DNA of 64,000 nucleotides from Rubellimicrobium thermophilum DSM 16684 (GTDB lineage Bacteria; Pseudomonadota; Alphaproteobacteria; Rhodobacterales; Rhodobacteraceae), in NCBI RefSeq assembly GCF_000442315.1, contig NZ_KE557320.1, positions 1,165,217 to 1,229,216 on the forward strand. Reading direction: 5' to 3'. Positions 26,417 through 35,416 of the stretch are shown here, in pieces. A program made the translations under genes and the position numbers. Under the pieces are notes generated by a model, which was given only the letters and a program-made list of their open reading frames with translations, did not search any database and was not told where the DNA came from. Position 1 is the stretch's first letter, and every line of letters starts with the position of its first letter.

Positions 26417-26787
26417 ATGGGGCGGCCTTTGGGGGTCTTGGGGCCCGTCGTAAACTCTTTCTTAACCTCTGGCTGCTAATGTCCGATTCGCGCATCCCGA
26501 TCCCCCTCCGCCCGCGGAAGGCAACCCGGAGGGGGCCGGGGTGCGGACGGACGCGGGGCCGGGGTGCCTGCGCGGGCCCGTCCTCTGCTCTTTGGTGGGG
26601 TCGGTCCGGTTGCCTGCCGGCCCGCCGGGTCCCTCTCGGCCCGGGACTGCACGGATTTCCGCATGGGGAACGGGCGGTCGCATGACGATGACACATAGGG
26701 CCCCCGTTCCGGCCCACCGGCACCCCCCGCGCGGGGCAGGACGGAGCCTTGGTCCATCCGCAGCCTGCCCGCCCCACCCCGCCGGCC
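26417..26787. other. 371-bp convergent intergenic region
   Basis: The region lies between the RTX terminator and the 3' end of hss on the opposite strand. No credible coding frame was found. An A/T-rich patch (TAAACTCTTTCTTAACC, about 26450-26466) stands out, and GGGCCGGGGTGC is repeated directly at 26533-26544 and 26556-26567. Nothing else is recognised. Confidence 0.6.
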
Positions 26788-28251
26788 TCAGGTCGCCAGC
26801 ACGTTGCGGAAGGCCCAGGGCTCGGATTCGTCGATGTCCTCGGGGAACAGCTCCCAGCGGTTGGAAAGGGGGGTCCAGTCCGTGTAATGCGCCTCCACGG
26901 GGCCCAGATAGGGCCTCTGGATCGCCAGGCAGCGGGCATGGTCCATCTCGTCGGCCTCGACGATTCCCGCCTCGGGGTTCTCGAGCGCCCAGACCATCCC
27001 TGCGACCACGGCCGAGGAGACCTGAAGCCCCGTGGCATTCTGCCATGGGGCAAGGCGGCGGGCCTCGGCATTCGACAGGCGGGACCCGTACCAGAGCGCG
27101 TTGCGGGCATGGCCGAAAAGAAGAACGCCGAGTTCGTCTCCGCCCTCGGTGATCTCGTCGGCCTCGAGGATCTCGTGCCGCTCCTGCTTGCGCCCTTGCC
27201 CGAACATTTCGTGCAGGCTCAGGATCGCGTCGTCGCAGGGGTGATAGGCATAGTGGCAGGTGGGGCGGAAGGCAGGGTTGACGAGGTCTCCGCCTGGTCC
27301 GGGGATGGTGTAGTAATCGGCGATCGAGATCGCCTCGTTATGGGTCACGAGGAAGCCGTATTGCGGCCCCCAGGACGGGCACCAGGTATGGACGCGGGTG
27401 ATGGCGCCCGGCCGTTCGAGCCAGATCGCGGCGCGGCATCCGCTGTCATGGCGGTGGCCGTTCTCGGGGAACCAGGGTTCGAAGCTGCCCCAGCCGAGTT
27501 CCGAGGGCTGGAGGCCTTCGGCGATGAAGCCCTCGACGGACCAGGTGTTGACGAAGGTGCCGCGCGGGCGGGGGCGGTGGCGGGCCTGCGTGTCGCGCTC
27601 GGCGATATGGAGGCCCTTGACCCCCAGATCGCGCATCAGCGCGGCCCATCCTTCGCGCGTGGCGGGTGGATCGGCGGGCCGGCCGAGATCGCGGGCCAAG
27701 ACCAGCAGGGCCTCCTTGCACAGCCAGGAGACCATGCCGGGATTGGCACCGCAGCAGGAAATGGCCGTGGGGCCGCCGGGGTTGCGGGCCTTCTCGTCCC
27801 GCACGGCCTGCCGCAGGGCGTAATTGGTGCGGGCGGCGTTGTCGGTGGTCTCGAAATAGAAGCCTGCCCAGGGCTCCACGACGGTGTCGATGTAGAGCAC
27901 ACCCCTCTGCCGGCACCAGCGGATGAGATCGAGGGAGGAGACATCGACCGACAGGTTGACGCAGAATCCGCCTTCGCCTTCGGGGAACAGGCCGGCCAGG
28001 ACTTCGCGGTAGTTCTCGCGCGTGAGGCCGAGATGGAGATGACGGATCCGGTGCCGGGCCAGGAAGTTGGCGATGTCCGGGTCCGGGTCGATGACGGTCA
28101 GGCGGGCGGCGTCGTATTCGAAATGCCGTTCGATCAGGGGCAGCGTCCCCATGCCGATCGAGCCGAAGCCGATCATCACCACCGGCCCGTCGATGCGGCC
28201 ATGGACAGGATGGGAGGGGGCGGTCTGGCCACGGGGGGCGGTCTGGATCAT
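26788..28251 (-). CDS. hss: Homospermidine synthase
   Basis: A 487-residue NAD-dependent enzyme starting at ATG 28251 behind GAGGAGA. The Rossmann motif is VVMIGFGSIGMGTLPLIERH; further blocks are FCVNLSVDVSSLDLIRWCR, VEPWAGFYFETTDNAARTNYAL, ISCCGANPGMVSWLCKEAL, THNEAISIADYYT and GQGRKQERHEILEADEITEG. This is the bacterial homospermidine synthase that couples two putrescines (or putrescine and spermidine) through NAD-bound chemistry. Sym-homospermidine is a main polyamine in many alphaproteobacteria. It is monocistronic and separated from rpsD by 209 bp. Confidence 0.95.
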   Translation of the reverse strand: MIQTAPRGQTAPSHPVHGRIDGPVVMIGFGSIGMGTLPLIERHFEYDAARLTVIDPDPDIANFLARHRIRHLHLGLTRENYREVLAGLFPEGEGGFCVNLSVDVSSLDLIRWCRQRGVLYIDTVVEPWAGFYFETTDNAARTNYALRQAVRDEKARNPGGPTAISCCGANPGMVSWLCKEALLVLARDLGRPADPPATREGWAALMRDLGVKGLHIAERDTQARHRPRPRGTFVNTWSVEGFIAEGLQPSELGWGSFEPWFPENGHRHDSGCRAAIWLERPGAITRVHTWCPSWGPQYGFLVTHNEAISIADYYTIPGPGGDLVNPAFRPTCHYAYHPCDDAILSLHEMFGQGRKQERHEILEADEITEGGDELGVLLFGHARNALWYGSRLSNAEARRLAPWQNATGLQVSSAVVAGMVWALENPEAGIVEADEMDHARCLAIQRPYLGPVEAHYTDWTPLSNRWELFPEDIDESEPWAFRNVLAT

Positions 28252-28405
28252 CGTCTCTCCTCTGGCACTGCTCCGGCTCCGGGCCGGGCCCGGGCTGGCG
28301 TTACCGTGGCTGCAGGTCCCCCGGGGTTCAAGGCACCCGGGGCTGTTTTCCGTCCCTCTGCGCAGGGGGGGGGGCAGCCTGCGGAGCCCATGCCTGGACA
28401 AGCCA

Positions 28406-28437
28406 GGGGGGCTGCACGGCATCCCGCACAGCCCCCC
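28406..28437 (-). terminator. Hairpin downstream of rpsD
   Basis: GGGGGGCTG (28406-28414) pairs perfectly with CAGCCCCCC (28429-28437) across a 14-base loop. It begins 24 bases beyond the rpsD stop. No T tract follows on the minus strand, so it is either a weak intrinsic terminator or an mRNA 3'-end stabiliser. Confidence 0.55.
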
Positions 28438-28460
28438 CGAGATCGGCGCCGGGCGCCGGA

Positions 28461-29084
28461 TCAGCCGTTCTTGGCGTAGTATTCGACGACGAGGTTCGGT
28501 TCCATGACGACCGGATAAGGCACATCGGCCAGACCGGGCTGACGGAGGAACTTGGCGGTCATCTTGGAATGATCCACCTCGATATAGTCAGGCACGTCGC
28601 GTTCGGCGAGCTGCACGGCCTCGAGCACCATGGCGAGCTGCTTGGACTTCGGCCGCACCTCGATCACGTCGCCTTCCTTGACGCGATAGGAGGGGATGTT
28701 GACCGACTTGCCGTTCACAAGGACATGGGCATGGTTCACGAACTGGCGCGCGGCCCAGATCGTGGGAACGAACTTGGCCCGGTAGACCACGGCATCGAGC
28801 CGCCGCTCCAGAAGGCCGATCAGCATCTCGCCCGTGTCGCCCTTGCGGCGGGCGGCTTCGGCATAGATGCGCTTGAACTGCTTCTCGGTCAGGTCGCCGT
28901 AATAGCCCTTGAGCTTCTGCTTGGCGCGAAGCTGCGTGCCGAAGTCGGACAGCTTGTTCTTGCGGCGCTGGCCATGCTGGCCGGGGCCGTATTCGCGCTT
29001 GTTCACGGGCGACTTGGGACGTCCGAAGACGTTCTCGCCCATGCGGCGGTCGAGCTTGTATTTGGCAGCCGTGCGTTTGGTCAC
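28461..29084 (-). CDS. rpsD: 30S ribosomal protein S4
   Basis: A 207-residue S4 protein. The start is GTG 29084 ([20 protein letters not shown]), 9 bases after AAGGAGA; the upstream in-frame extension has no family match. The S4 N-terminal domain is followed by the S4 RNA-binding fold ([40 protein letters not shown]). S4 nucleates 30S assembly on 16S rRNA. It is encoded alone here rather than in the alpha operon, as in other alphaproteobacteria. Autoregulatory structures, if any, were not recognised. Confidence 0.97.
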   Translation of the reverse strand: MTKRTAAKYKLDRRMGENVFGRPKSPVNKREYGPGQHGQRRKNKLSDFGTQLRAKQKLKGYYGDLTEKQFKRIYAEAARRKGDTGEMLIGLLERRLDAVVYRAKFVPTIWAARQFVNHAHVLVNGKSVNIPSYRVKEGDVIEVRPKSKQLAMVLEAVQLAERDVPDYIEVDHSKMTAKFLRQPGLADVPYPVVMEPNLVVEYYAKNG

Positions 29085-29251
29085 GCGCTGATCTCCTTCC
29101 ATGCGGCGCCATGGGGGCGCGGTTGAAGGGCGTTGTCCTCTCTCCTTGCGGAGCGACAGGCATCCCCTCGCGGGGGCCGCCAACACCAGAGCCGCGCCCC
29201 TAGACCAGAGCCGGGCCTCCGTCAAGACACCGGGGCCGTGACATCAGGACA

Positions 29252-30304
29252 TCAGGCGGCCTCGGCCTGCAGGATCGCCGCCTCGCTCCGGGACAGGACG
29301 CGGCGGACATAAGGACCATAGCCATGAGGGTCGGTGGCCTCCGGCAGGCGCTGGAACAGCCGGGCCCGGTCCCCCTCATCCAGGCTCGCCAGAGCCGCCG
29401 AGGCGGGATGGAAGCTCTCGGTCTCCACGCCATTGGCGAAGACGATCCCGTGCTGTGGCAGCAGCAAATGGATATAGGTCACTTCGCGGGGCCGCTCGAT
29501 GGTGACGGTCCGGTCGTCCACAAGATCGCGCGCCGCGACCAGCACCTCATCGGTGGAGAACAGCGCCCGCGCGCGGGCCCCGCGCAGCACGAGGCGATGA
29601 TCGGGCGAGACGAGGAGGCCCGCATCCGGCACCCCCTTGTCCAACGCACCGGCGCGCAGCCGGACGGGCGCCAGATGGGGCATCACATGCAGCCGTGCCC
29701 CTGTGATACGCCGGCGCGCCATCCACAGGATCTCGGCCATGCCGTCGTCCTTGGTCTGCACGCGGTCGCCGTCGCGCAGGGCTTCGACCGGGCGGGCCCC
29801 CTCGGCAGTCCGGATGAGGGTGCCGGGGGTGAAGCAGATCACACCGCCAGCCGAGAAGGCGGGGGCAACGGGTTCCTCCGGGATGCCGTGGCCTACCACC
29901 CAGAGCTCCACATGCCGCGGCGGCAGCGCCCCATGGGCCACAAGGAGGGGGCGTCGCCCGCCCCCGAGCGGCAACAGCGTCAGCGTCCAGGCCCGCCGTC
30001 CATCGGTCAAGGTGAGGGTCGGTCCGGTATCCCCTCCGTCGGCCCGGGCGAGGTCGTCCTCGACGGCCATCACGCCGGCCTCGCGCAGGAGCCGGCGCAC
30101 CGCCCGCGCGGCGTGCCGCCGCAGATCGCCGCCCGGCTGCGCCCGTCCGAGGTCCAGCACCCCGGCCGGTCCATCCACTCGGATTGCCTCTCCGGTCCAG
30201 ATCCAGGTTGCACCAACATGCAGCAGATCAAGCGGCGCCGCCCACTGCCCGTCGAGTTCGACCTGGGACCAGGAGAGCACGAATGTGCCCGCTTCCGTCC
30301 CCAT
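29252..30304 (-). CDS. Hint-domain protein
   Basis: A 350-residue protein from ATG 30304. Residues about 1-155 are an unclassified beta-rich segment (TLTLTDGRRAWTLTLLPLGG). A Hint_2-type (hedgehog/intein) domain then begins with its signature VICFTPGTLIRTAEGARPVEAL-RDGDRVQTKDDG and ends with YIHLLLPQHGIVFANGVETESF. The Cys in VICFTPGT is the expected first Hint residue. The C-terminal 40 residues (SFHPASAALASLDEGDRARL) are shared in style with the neighbouring RTX-Hint protein. Such proteins are abundant in Rhodobacterales and are presumed secreted, possibly self-processing. The role is unknown. Confidence 0.85.
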   Translation of the reverse strand: MGTEAGTFVLSWSQVELDGQWAAPLDLLHVGATWIWTGEAIRVDGPAGVLDLGRAQPGGDLRRHAARAVRRLLREAGVMAVEDDLARADGGDTGPTLTLTDGRRAWTLTLLPLGGGRRPLLVAHGALPPRHVELWVVGHGIPEEPVAPAFSAGGVICFTPGTLIRTAEGARPVEALRDGDRVQTKDDGMAEILWMARRRITGARLHVMPHLAPVRLRAGALDKGVPDAGLLVSPDHRLVLRGARARALFSTDEVLVAARDLVDDRTVTIERPREVTYIHLLLPQHGIVFANGVETESFHPASAALASLDEGDRARLFQRLPEATDPHGYGPYVRRVLSRSEAAILQAEAA

Positions 30305-30478
30305 GTCCTGTCTGTCCCCAGTCCTGCCTCAGGCTGCCTGCTTTTGGGATGCAGGCTTTGCCCGGATCAGGCTAGGAGAGTTGCGGGCTTCGATCAAGCA
30401 AGGCGGATACGACCTCTGGCCGATCATGGGCAGGCGTGGGAATCATGCTTCGGTCCCCGTGCCCCTGACCGGCGGCGG

Positions 30479-32395
30479 TCACGCAGTCCGCAGCATCAGC
30501 CGGGCCTCATGCGCCCTCAGGGTCGCCCGTGCGGCGGTGAAGCCGGCAAGGCCCGCCTCGGTCGCGAGCGAGGGGAAGAGCCGCAAGATCTCATCACGCT
30601 CCGGGCTGCCGAAGCCGCGAAGGCTCTGGAGGCCGGGCTGGAGGCTTTCGCTCCAGGCACCGTCACCCAGGATGATCTCATGCCGCTCGAACAGCAGATG
30701 GACATAGGTCACGCGCGGACGAAGGACCTCGAGGATGCCGGGCCGCCCCGCAAGGTGATGCGCGCGCACCAGCACTTCCTCCTCCCCCACGAGGAGCGAG
30801 GGCTCCACTCCCTCAAGTAGCATGCGGTGCTGCCGTGAGACCAGCATGTCGCGGGCCGGCATTCCCCGTCCAAGGGCCCCCGCCCGGATCAGCACCGGAC
30901 GGAGGGCAGGCTCGGCCAGCATGGCCGCCCCTTCGACGGTGCGGCTGCCGATCCAGGCGATTTCCTGAAAGCCCGAATCGCGTGTCAGGACATGGTCGCC
31001 CGGACGCAGATGCTCCACCGGGACAAGGCCATGATCGGTCAGGATCCGTGTCCCGGCCGTGAAGCAGGGGACGACTGTCTCGATGTCCGAGAAGGTCATG
31101 GTGCCCGTGACCCGGCCCGAACCATCCAGGAACTCGACCACGCCGTTCTCGCGGTTGGTCGAGTCATAGCGGATGCGCAGCGGTCCCCTGCCTCTCAGGT
31201 CGAGGATGTCGTTGTCGCCGGGATTCTCGCCACCGATGATGGTGTCGCCTGCCCCCCCTTGGAAGGTATCGCTGCCAAGCCCTCCCACCAGCAGATCTGC
31301 ACCATCCCCGCCGATCAGGAGATCGTCGCCGTCGCCTCCTTCCAGGCGGTCATCGCCGGCGCCCCCTTCGAGCCGGTCGTTGCCCGAACCGCCATAGAGC
31401 AGGTCATTGCCGTCGCCGCCGAAGAGGCTGTCAAGTCCAGCATCGCCCCAGAGGGTATCGTTGCCGGCCTCGCCGTAAAGGACATCGTTGCCGTCGCCAC
31501 CGGCCATGCGATCCGCGCCGTCGCCGCCCCAGGCGGTGTCGTCACCCGCACCGCCCAGCACCGAGTCGTCCCCCAGACCGCCATAGAGGCTGTCGTTCCC
31601 TTCGTCGCCGCTCAGCCGATCATTGCCCGACCCGCCGATGACCGTGTCATTGCCGGTGCCGCCATAGAGCGTGTCGTCGCCGCCGGCTCCATCCAGATAG
31701 TCGTTCCCGGCACCGCCGTAGAATTCGTTCCAGTAGACATCGCTTCCGGTCAGGGCCTGACCGTCGAACCCGATCAGGGTGTCGTCGAAGGCCGAACCGA
31801 AGAGGCCGTCCACCCCTGCGATCCTGTCCCCCTCGGCATGGCCGCCGCGTCCCTGCCCCGTCGCGAGATTCACCGTGACCCCGGCATTGGAAGCGCGGTA
31901 GTCGCCCCAGTCCATGCCGCTGCCGCCATAGAGGGTGTCGGCCCCTGCCCCCCCTTCAAGCGTGTCGTTGCCGGCTTCGCCCGAGAGCACGTCGTTCCCC
32001 TGCCCGCCGCGCAGGACATTGCTGCCGGAATCGCCGATCAGGGTGTCGTTGTAGGCTGATCCAGTCAGATTCTCGATCCCTGACAGGACGTCGCCAGCCG
32101 CATCCCCGCCCGATCCGGTTCCGCTGGTGAGGCTGACCGAGACGCCGGCGGGCGAGGTGGAATAATCGGCCGTGTCGATTCCGGTCCCGCCATAGAAGAC
32201 ATCGCCACCCGAACCGCCGACGAACACATCGTTGCCGTCGCCGCCATAGAGCAGGTCGGTGCCACTTCCACCGAAGAGGGTATCGTCCCCACCCTCGCCG
32301 AAGAGAAGGTCGTTGCCGTCCTCGCCCGAGATGGTGTCGTCACCCGATGTGCCGTTCAGGATATCGTTCCGGTTCGTCCCGGTGATGTTTGCCAT
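30479..32395 (-). CDS. RTX-repeat protein with C-terminal Hint domain
   Basis: A 638-residue protein from ATG 32395 (MANITGTNRNDILNGTSGDD). Residues about 5-410 are dense RTX calcium-binding nonapeptides in several blocks. They are broken twice by DYSTSPAGVSVSLTSGTGSG-type inserts (IDTADYSxSxAGVxVxL, a common module between RTX blocks). A Hint_2 domain follows from about residue 445 (VVPCFTAGTRILTDHGLVPV) to YVHLLFERHEIILGDGAWSE. The C terminus resembles that of the nearby Hint protein (SLQPGLQSLRGF-SPERDEILRLFP). It is likely exported by a type I system without Sec signal. The Hint domain may cut the polypeptide at its Cys, releasing the RTX part; that is inference. Confidence 0.88.
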   Translation of the reverse strand: MANITGTNRNDILNGTSGDDTISGEDGNDLLFGEGGDDTLFGGSGTDLLYGGDGNDVFVGGSGGDVFYGGTGIDTADYSTSPAGVSVSLTSGTGSGGDAAGDVLSGIENLTGSAYNDTLIGDSGSNVLRGGQGNDVLSGEAGNDTLEGGAGADTLYGGSGMDWGDYRASNAGVTVNLATGQGRGGHAEGDRIAGVDGLFGSAFDDTLIGFDGQALTGSDVYWNEFYGGAGNDYLDGAGGDDTLYGGTGNDTVIGGSGNDRLSGDEGNDSLYGGLGDDSVLGGAGDDTAWGGDGADRMAGGDGNDVLYGEAGNDTLWGDAGLDSLFGGDGNDLLYGGSGNDRLEGGAGDDRLEGGDGDDLLIGGDGADLLVGGLGSDTFQGGAGDTIIGGENPGDNDILDLRGRGPLRIRYDSTNRENGVVEFLDGSGRVTGTMTFSDIETVVPCFTAGTRILTDHGLVPVEHLRPGDHVLTRDSGFQEIAWIGSRTVEGAAMLAEPALRPVLIRAGALGRGMPARDMLVSRQHRMLLEGVEPSLLVGEEEVLVRAHHLAGRPGILEVLRPRVTYVHLLFERHEIILGDGAWSESLQPGLQSLRGFGSPERDEILRLFPSLATEAGLAGFTAARATLRAHEARLMLRTA

Positions 32396-32506
32396 CTGTC
32401 TGCCCGCGATTCGCCCGGCACGGACCAGGCGATTGTCTCCGGTTCCCCGCTACTTCCGGAATATGGCGCGATTGGGGCCGGGCAGAGAAACACTCGGGAC
32501 GGCACC

Positions 32507-33841
32507 TCACAATCCCGCTTCGCGCAGCGAGGGCTTCACCTGCAGCAGGGGCATGAGCGCGGCCATGTCCGGCCCTGCATCGCGTCCTGTCACCAGGCGG
32601 CGGAGAGGCTGGAAGAGGGCACGGCCCTTGCGGCCTGTCGCCTCCCGAAGCGCCCCGGTCCATTCGGCCCAGGTCTCGGGGCCATAGGGCGGATCCGGCA
32701 GGCGGGACAGCGCCTCGGCGACGAAGGCCCGGTCTTCCTCGGCGGCGATTCCGACACCCCCGCGCGAGAGGATGGCCCACCAGTCCGCGGCCTCGGCCAT
32801 CGTGGACAGATTCTCGCGCAAGGCCGCCCAGAAGGCGGGGCGCAGCGCCTCGGGGACGCCTGCGGCAGCCAGCACCGGATCGACCGCGTCGGCGCCCTTG
32901 CGGGCGATCGCGGCACGGGTGAGCGGCCAGAGATCCTCGGCATCGAACTTGGTCGGCGCCGCCCCGAAGCTGCCCAGCCGGAACCCGGCGACGATCTCCT
33001 CGACCGAATCGCGTAGCTCCACCGGATCGGAGGAGCCGAGCCGCGCCATCAGCGACAGCACGGCCATCGGCTCCACGCCGCGTGCGCGCAGATCGCGCAG
33101 GGACAGGGTGCCAAGGCGCTTGGACAGGCCTTCACCCTGTGGCCCGGTCAGCAGCGAGTGATGGGCAAAGCGCGGCGGCTCGGCCCCGAGGGCTCGGATG
33201 ATCTGGATCTGTGTGGCTGTGTTGGTGACATGATCCGCCCCGCGGACGATGTCGGTCACGCCCATCTCCGCATCGTCCACCGACGAGGCGAAGGTATAGA
33301 GCCACTGCCCGTCCTCCTTGCGCAGCACAGGGTCCGAGACGCTCTCGGCGTCGATCGAGATGGGGCCGAGGATGCCATCCTCCCATTCGATCCGGCCGGG
33401 ATCGAGCCGGAAGCGCCAGTGCGAGGGCCGCTCGGCGCGCAGCCGGGCCTTCTCCTCCTCCGACAGGCGCAGGGCAGCCCGGTCATAGACGGGCGGGCGG
33501 CCCATCGAGAGCTGCTTCTTGCGCTTGAGATCGAGCTCGACAGGCGTCTCGAAGCATTCATAGGCGCGCCCTGCCTCGGCCAGCCGCCGCAGCGCAGCCT
33601 CATAGGCGGCGCTTCGCGCGGACTGCCGCTCCTCCCGGTCCCAGTGCAGGCCGAGCCATGTCAGATCCTCGCGGATGCCTTCGACATACTCCTCCCTGGA
33701 GCGGACCGGATCGGTGTCGTCGATGCGCAGGATGAAGGTCCCGCCCTGCTGACGCGCGATGGCATAGTTGAACAGTGCGGCGCGCAGATTGCCGATATGG
33801 ATCCATCCGGTCGGAGAGGGGGCGAAGCGGGTGACGGTCAT
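32507..33841 (-). CDS. gltX: Glutamyl-tRNA synthetase
   Basis: A 444-residue class I synthetase from ATG 33841 (MTVTRFAPSPTGWIHIGNLR) with GAGGAG upstream. The HIGH-type motif is WIHIGN; the KMSKS-type motif is GEGLSKRLGTLSL. Also present are FILRIDDTDPVRSREEYVEG and the SIDAESVSDPVLRKEDGQWLYTFASSVDD pocket. The C-terminal anticodon-binding domain is alpha-helical. Alphaproteobacteria often carry two gltX genes. The shorter length suggests this may be the GltX2 form that supports GatCAB-dependent Gln-tRNA synthesis, but the sequence alone does not settle it. It diverges from the zincin gene. Confidence 0.95.
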   Translation of the reverse strand: MTVTRFAPSPTGWIHIGNLRAALFNYAIARQQGGTFILRIDDTDPVRSREEYVEGIREDLTWLGLHWDREERQSARSAAYEAALRRLAEAGRAYECFETPVELDLKRKKQLSMGRPPVYDRAALRLSEEEKARLRAERPSHWRFRLDPGRIEWEDGILGPISIDAESVSDPVLRKEDGQWLYTFASSVDDAEMGVTDIVRGADHVTNTATQIQIIRALGAEPPRFAHHSLLTGPQGEGLSKRLGTLSLRDLRARGVEPMAVLSLMARLGSSDPVELRDSVEEIVAGFRLGSFGAAPTKFDAEDLWPLTRAAIARKGADAVDPVLAAAGVPEALRPAFWAALRENLSTMAEAADWWAILSRGGVGIAAEEDRAFVAEALSRLPDPPYGPETWAEWTGALREATGRKGRALFQPLRRLVTGRDAGPDMAALMPLLQVKPSLREAGL

Positions 33842-33899
33842 GAAAAACGGCTCCTCGGGCGTGGCGCCCGCCCTTCCACAGCCGCCCGCTTTTGTCCAT

Positions 33900-34301
33900 A
33901 TGAAGGACATGGACCATGTCGCCCCCACTCTCGAGGATATCGAGGAACTCGCCCGCGAGACCGTCGCCAACCTGCCCCCGGCCTTCCGGGAGGAGGCGCA
34001 GAAAGTCGCGATCCGTGTCGCCGACTTCGCCCCTGACGACGTCCTCGAGGAGATGGAGATGGAGCCCTTCGAGCTCACCGGGCTCTATGACGGCATCCCG
34101 ATGACCGAGAAATCGAACTGGGACGTTCCCCAGAAACCGGATACGGTCTGGCTGTTCCGCCGTCCGATCCTGGACGAATGGGCCGAACGGGGCGATGTGA
34201 CGATCGCCGATCTGGTGGCCCATGTCACCATCCACGAATTCGCCCATCATTTCGGCTGGTCCGACGACGACATCGCTGCCATCGATCAGTGGTGGCACTA
34301 G
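33900..34301 (+). CDS. Minimal zincin metallopeptidase family protein
   Basis: A 133-residue cytoplasmic protein; the start at ATG 33900 (MKDMDHVAPTLEDIEELARE) is uncertain because a second ATG lies at 33909 and neither has a strong ribosome-binding site. The core is ELTGLYDGIPMTEKSNWDVP, RRPILDEWAERGDVTIADLV and the zinc motif THEFAHHFGWSDDDIAAI (as VTIHEFAHHFG, HExxH). This is the small zincin family (PF06262), usually about 120-130 residues. No substrate is known. It is divergent from gltX with 58 bp between. Confidence 0.88.
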   Translation: MKDMDHVAPTLEDIEELARETVANLPPAFREEAQKVAIRVADFAPDDVLEEMEMEPFELTGLYDGIPMTEKSNWDVPQKPDTVWLFRRPILDEWAERGDVTIADLVAHVTIHEFAHHFGWSDDDIAAIDQWWH

Positions 34302-34414
34302 ACGGGCCGCCGCCCCTCTCCCCCCCTGCCCCGCCCGTGAGGGGCTGGGCCTCGGGCCGGGCAGACCTAGCTTTCCCGCAGGATCGCCAAGGACCGCTCG
34401 AGGGAGGACCAGCC

Positions 34415-35338
34415 ATGCCGATCACCCGCCGCACCACATTTCTTGCAGGCGCCGCGCTGACTCTTGCAGCACCGGCCCTCCTGCGCCCCCGACCCGCTGC
34501 CGCGCAGGGCGTCCCTGCCGCCCTGCCCCTGCCGCCCAGCCGCACCATCGCCCTGGGCAACTGGCGGGTCAGCGCGCTGCTTGCCGGCATGGGGCAGAGC
34601 GGAAACCCGCAGGAAACCTTCGGCCTGAATGTCGAACCGGAGACCTTTGCCCGCGTCTCGGCAGAGAACTTCATCCCCGCCGACCGCAGCGTCGGCTTCT
34701 TCACGCCCACGCTGGTGGATACAGGGAGCGAGCGCATCCTGTTCGACACCGGCATGAATGCGGGCGGGATCGTGCAGGCCCTGCAGCATGCCGGCCATGC
34801 CCCTGCCGATGTGACCCATGTGGTCCTGACGCACATGCATCCGGACCATATCGGCGGGCTGACCGACGACAGCGGCGCGGCGACCTTCCCTGCGGCCACC
34901 TACATCGCAGGCCGCGTCGAGTTCGACCACTGGGCCGCTCAGGGCAACGAGAACTTCGAGACCAAGGTGCGCCCCTTCGCCGAGACCATGACCTTCGTCG
35001 AACCCGATCAGGAGGTGATCCCGGGCATCACCGCGATCGAGGCCCATGGGCACACGCCCGGCCATCTCGTCTTCCGTCTGGAAAGCGACGGGCAACCGCT
35101 GATGCTGACAGCCGACACGGCCAATCACCATGTCTGGTCGCTCGCCCATCCCGACTGGGAAGTCCGGTTCGATGCCGACAAGGACCGGGCGGCGCGGACG
35201 CGGCGGCGGATCCTGGGGATGGTCGCTGCAGAACGCATGCCGATGCTGGGTTATCATCTGCCATTCCCGGCCATCGGCTATGTCGAGGTCGCGGGCGACG
35301 GATTCCGCTGGGTGCCGATGACCTATCAGTTCCTCTGA
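34415..35338 (+). CDS. Exported metallo-beta-lactamase-fold hydrolase
   Basis: A 307-residue protein from ATG 34415 with GGGAGG upstream. The N terminus (MPITRRTTFLAGAALTLAAP) has a twin-arginine type motif (TRRTTFL) and a hydrophobic stretch ending ...RPAAAQG, so export by Tat to the periplasm is likely. Metal ligands are THMHPDHIGG (HxHxDH), the later His of EAHGHTPGHL and Asp in LTADTANHH. The sequence is closest to quorum-quenching lactonase/MBL-fold oxidoreductase-like hydrolases, but the substrate is not identifiable. It stands alone. Confidence 0.85.
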   Translation: MPITRRTTFLAGAALTLAAPALLRPRPAAAQGVPAALPLPPSRTIALGNWRVSALLAGMGQSGNPQETFGLNVEPETFARVSAENFIPADRSVGFFTPTLVDTGSERILFDTGMNAGGIVQALQHAGHAPADVTHVVLTHMHPDHIGGLTDDSGAATFPAATYIAGRVEFDHWAAQGNENFETKVRPFAETMTFVEPDQEVIPGITAIEAHGHTPGHLVFRLESDGQPLMLTADTANHHVWSLAHPDWEVRFDADKDRAARTRRRILGMVAAERMPMLGYHLPFPAIGYVEVAGDGFRWVPMTYQFL

Positions 35339-35416
35339 CCATGGCGGCCGGGGTCCGGGCGGATTGCATCCCATCCCCGGCCCCGGCATGGTCGCCATGA
35401 CCCTGCAGAGGCTGCC

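Noticed and set aside
30992..32059. A 355-residue plus-strand frame opposite the RTX-Hint gene
   Set aside because: It mirrors the RTX repeats and lacks a ribosome-binding site or homology.
35339..35400. GGCCGGGG/CCCCGGCC hairpin between the MBL-fold and pfkB-type genes as a terminator
   Set aside because: The loop is 21 bases and no T tract follows; too weak to call.
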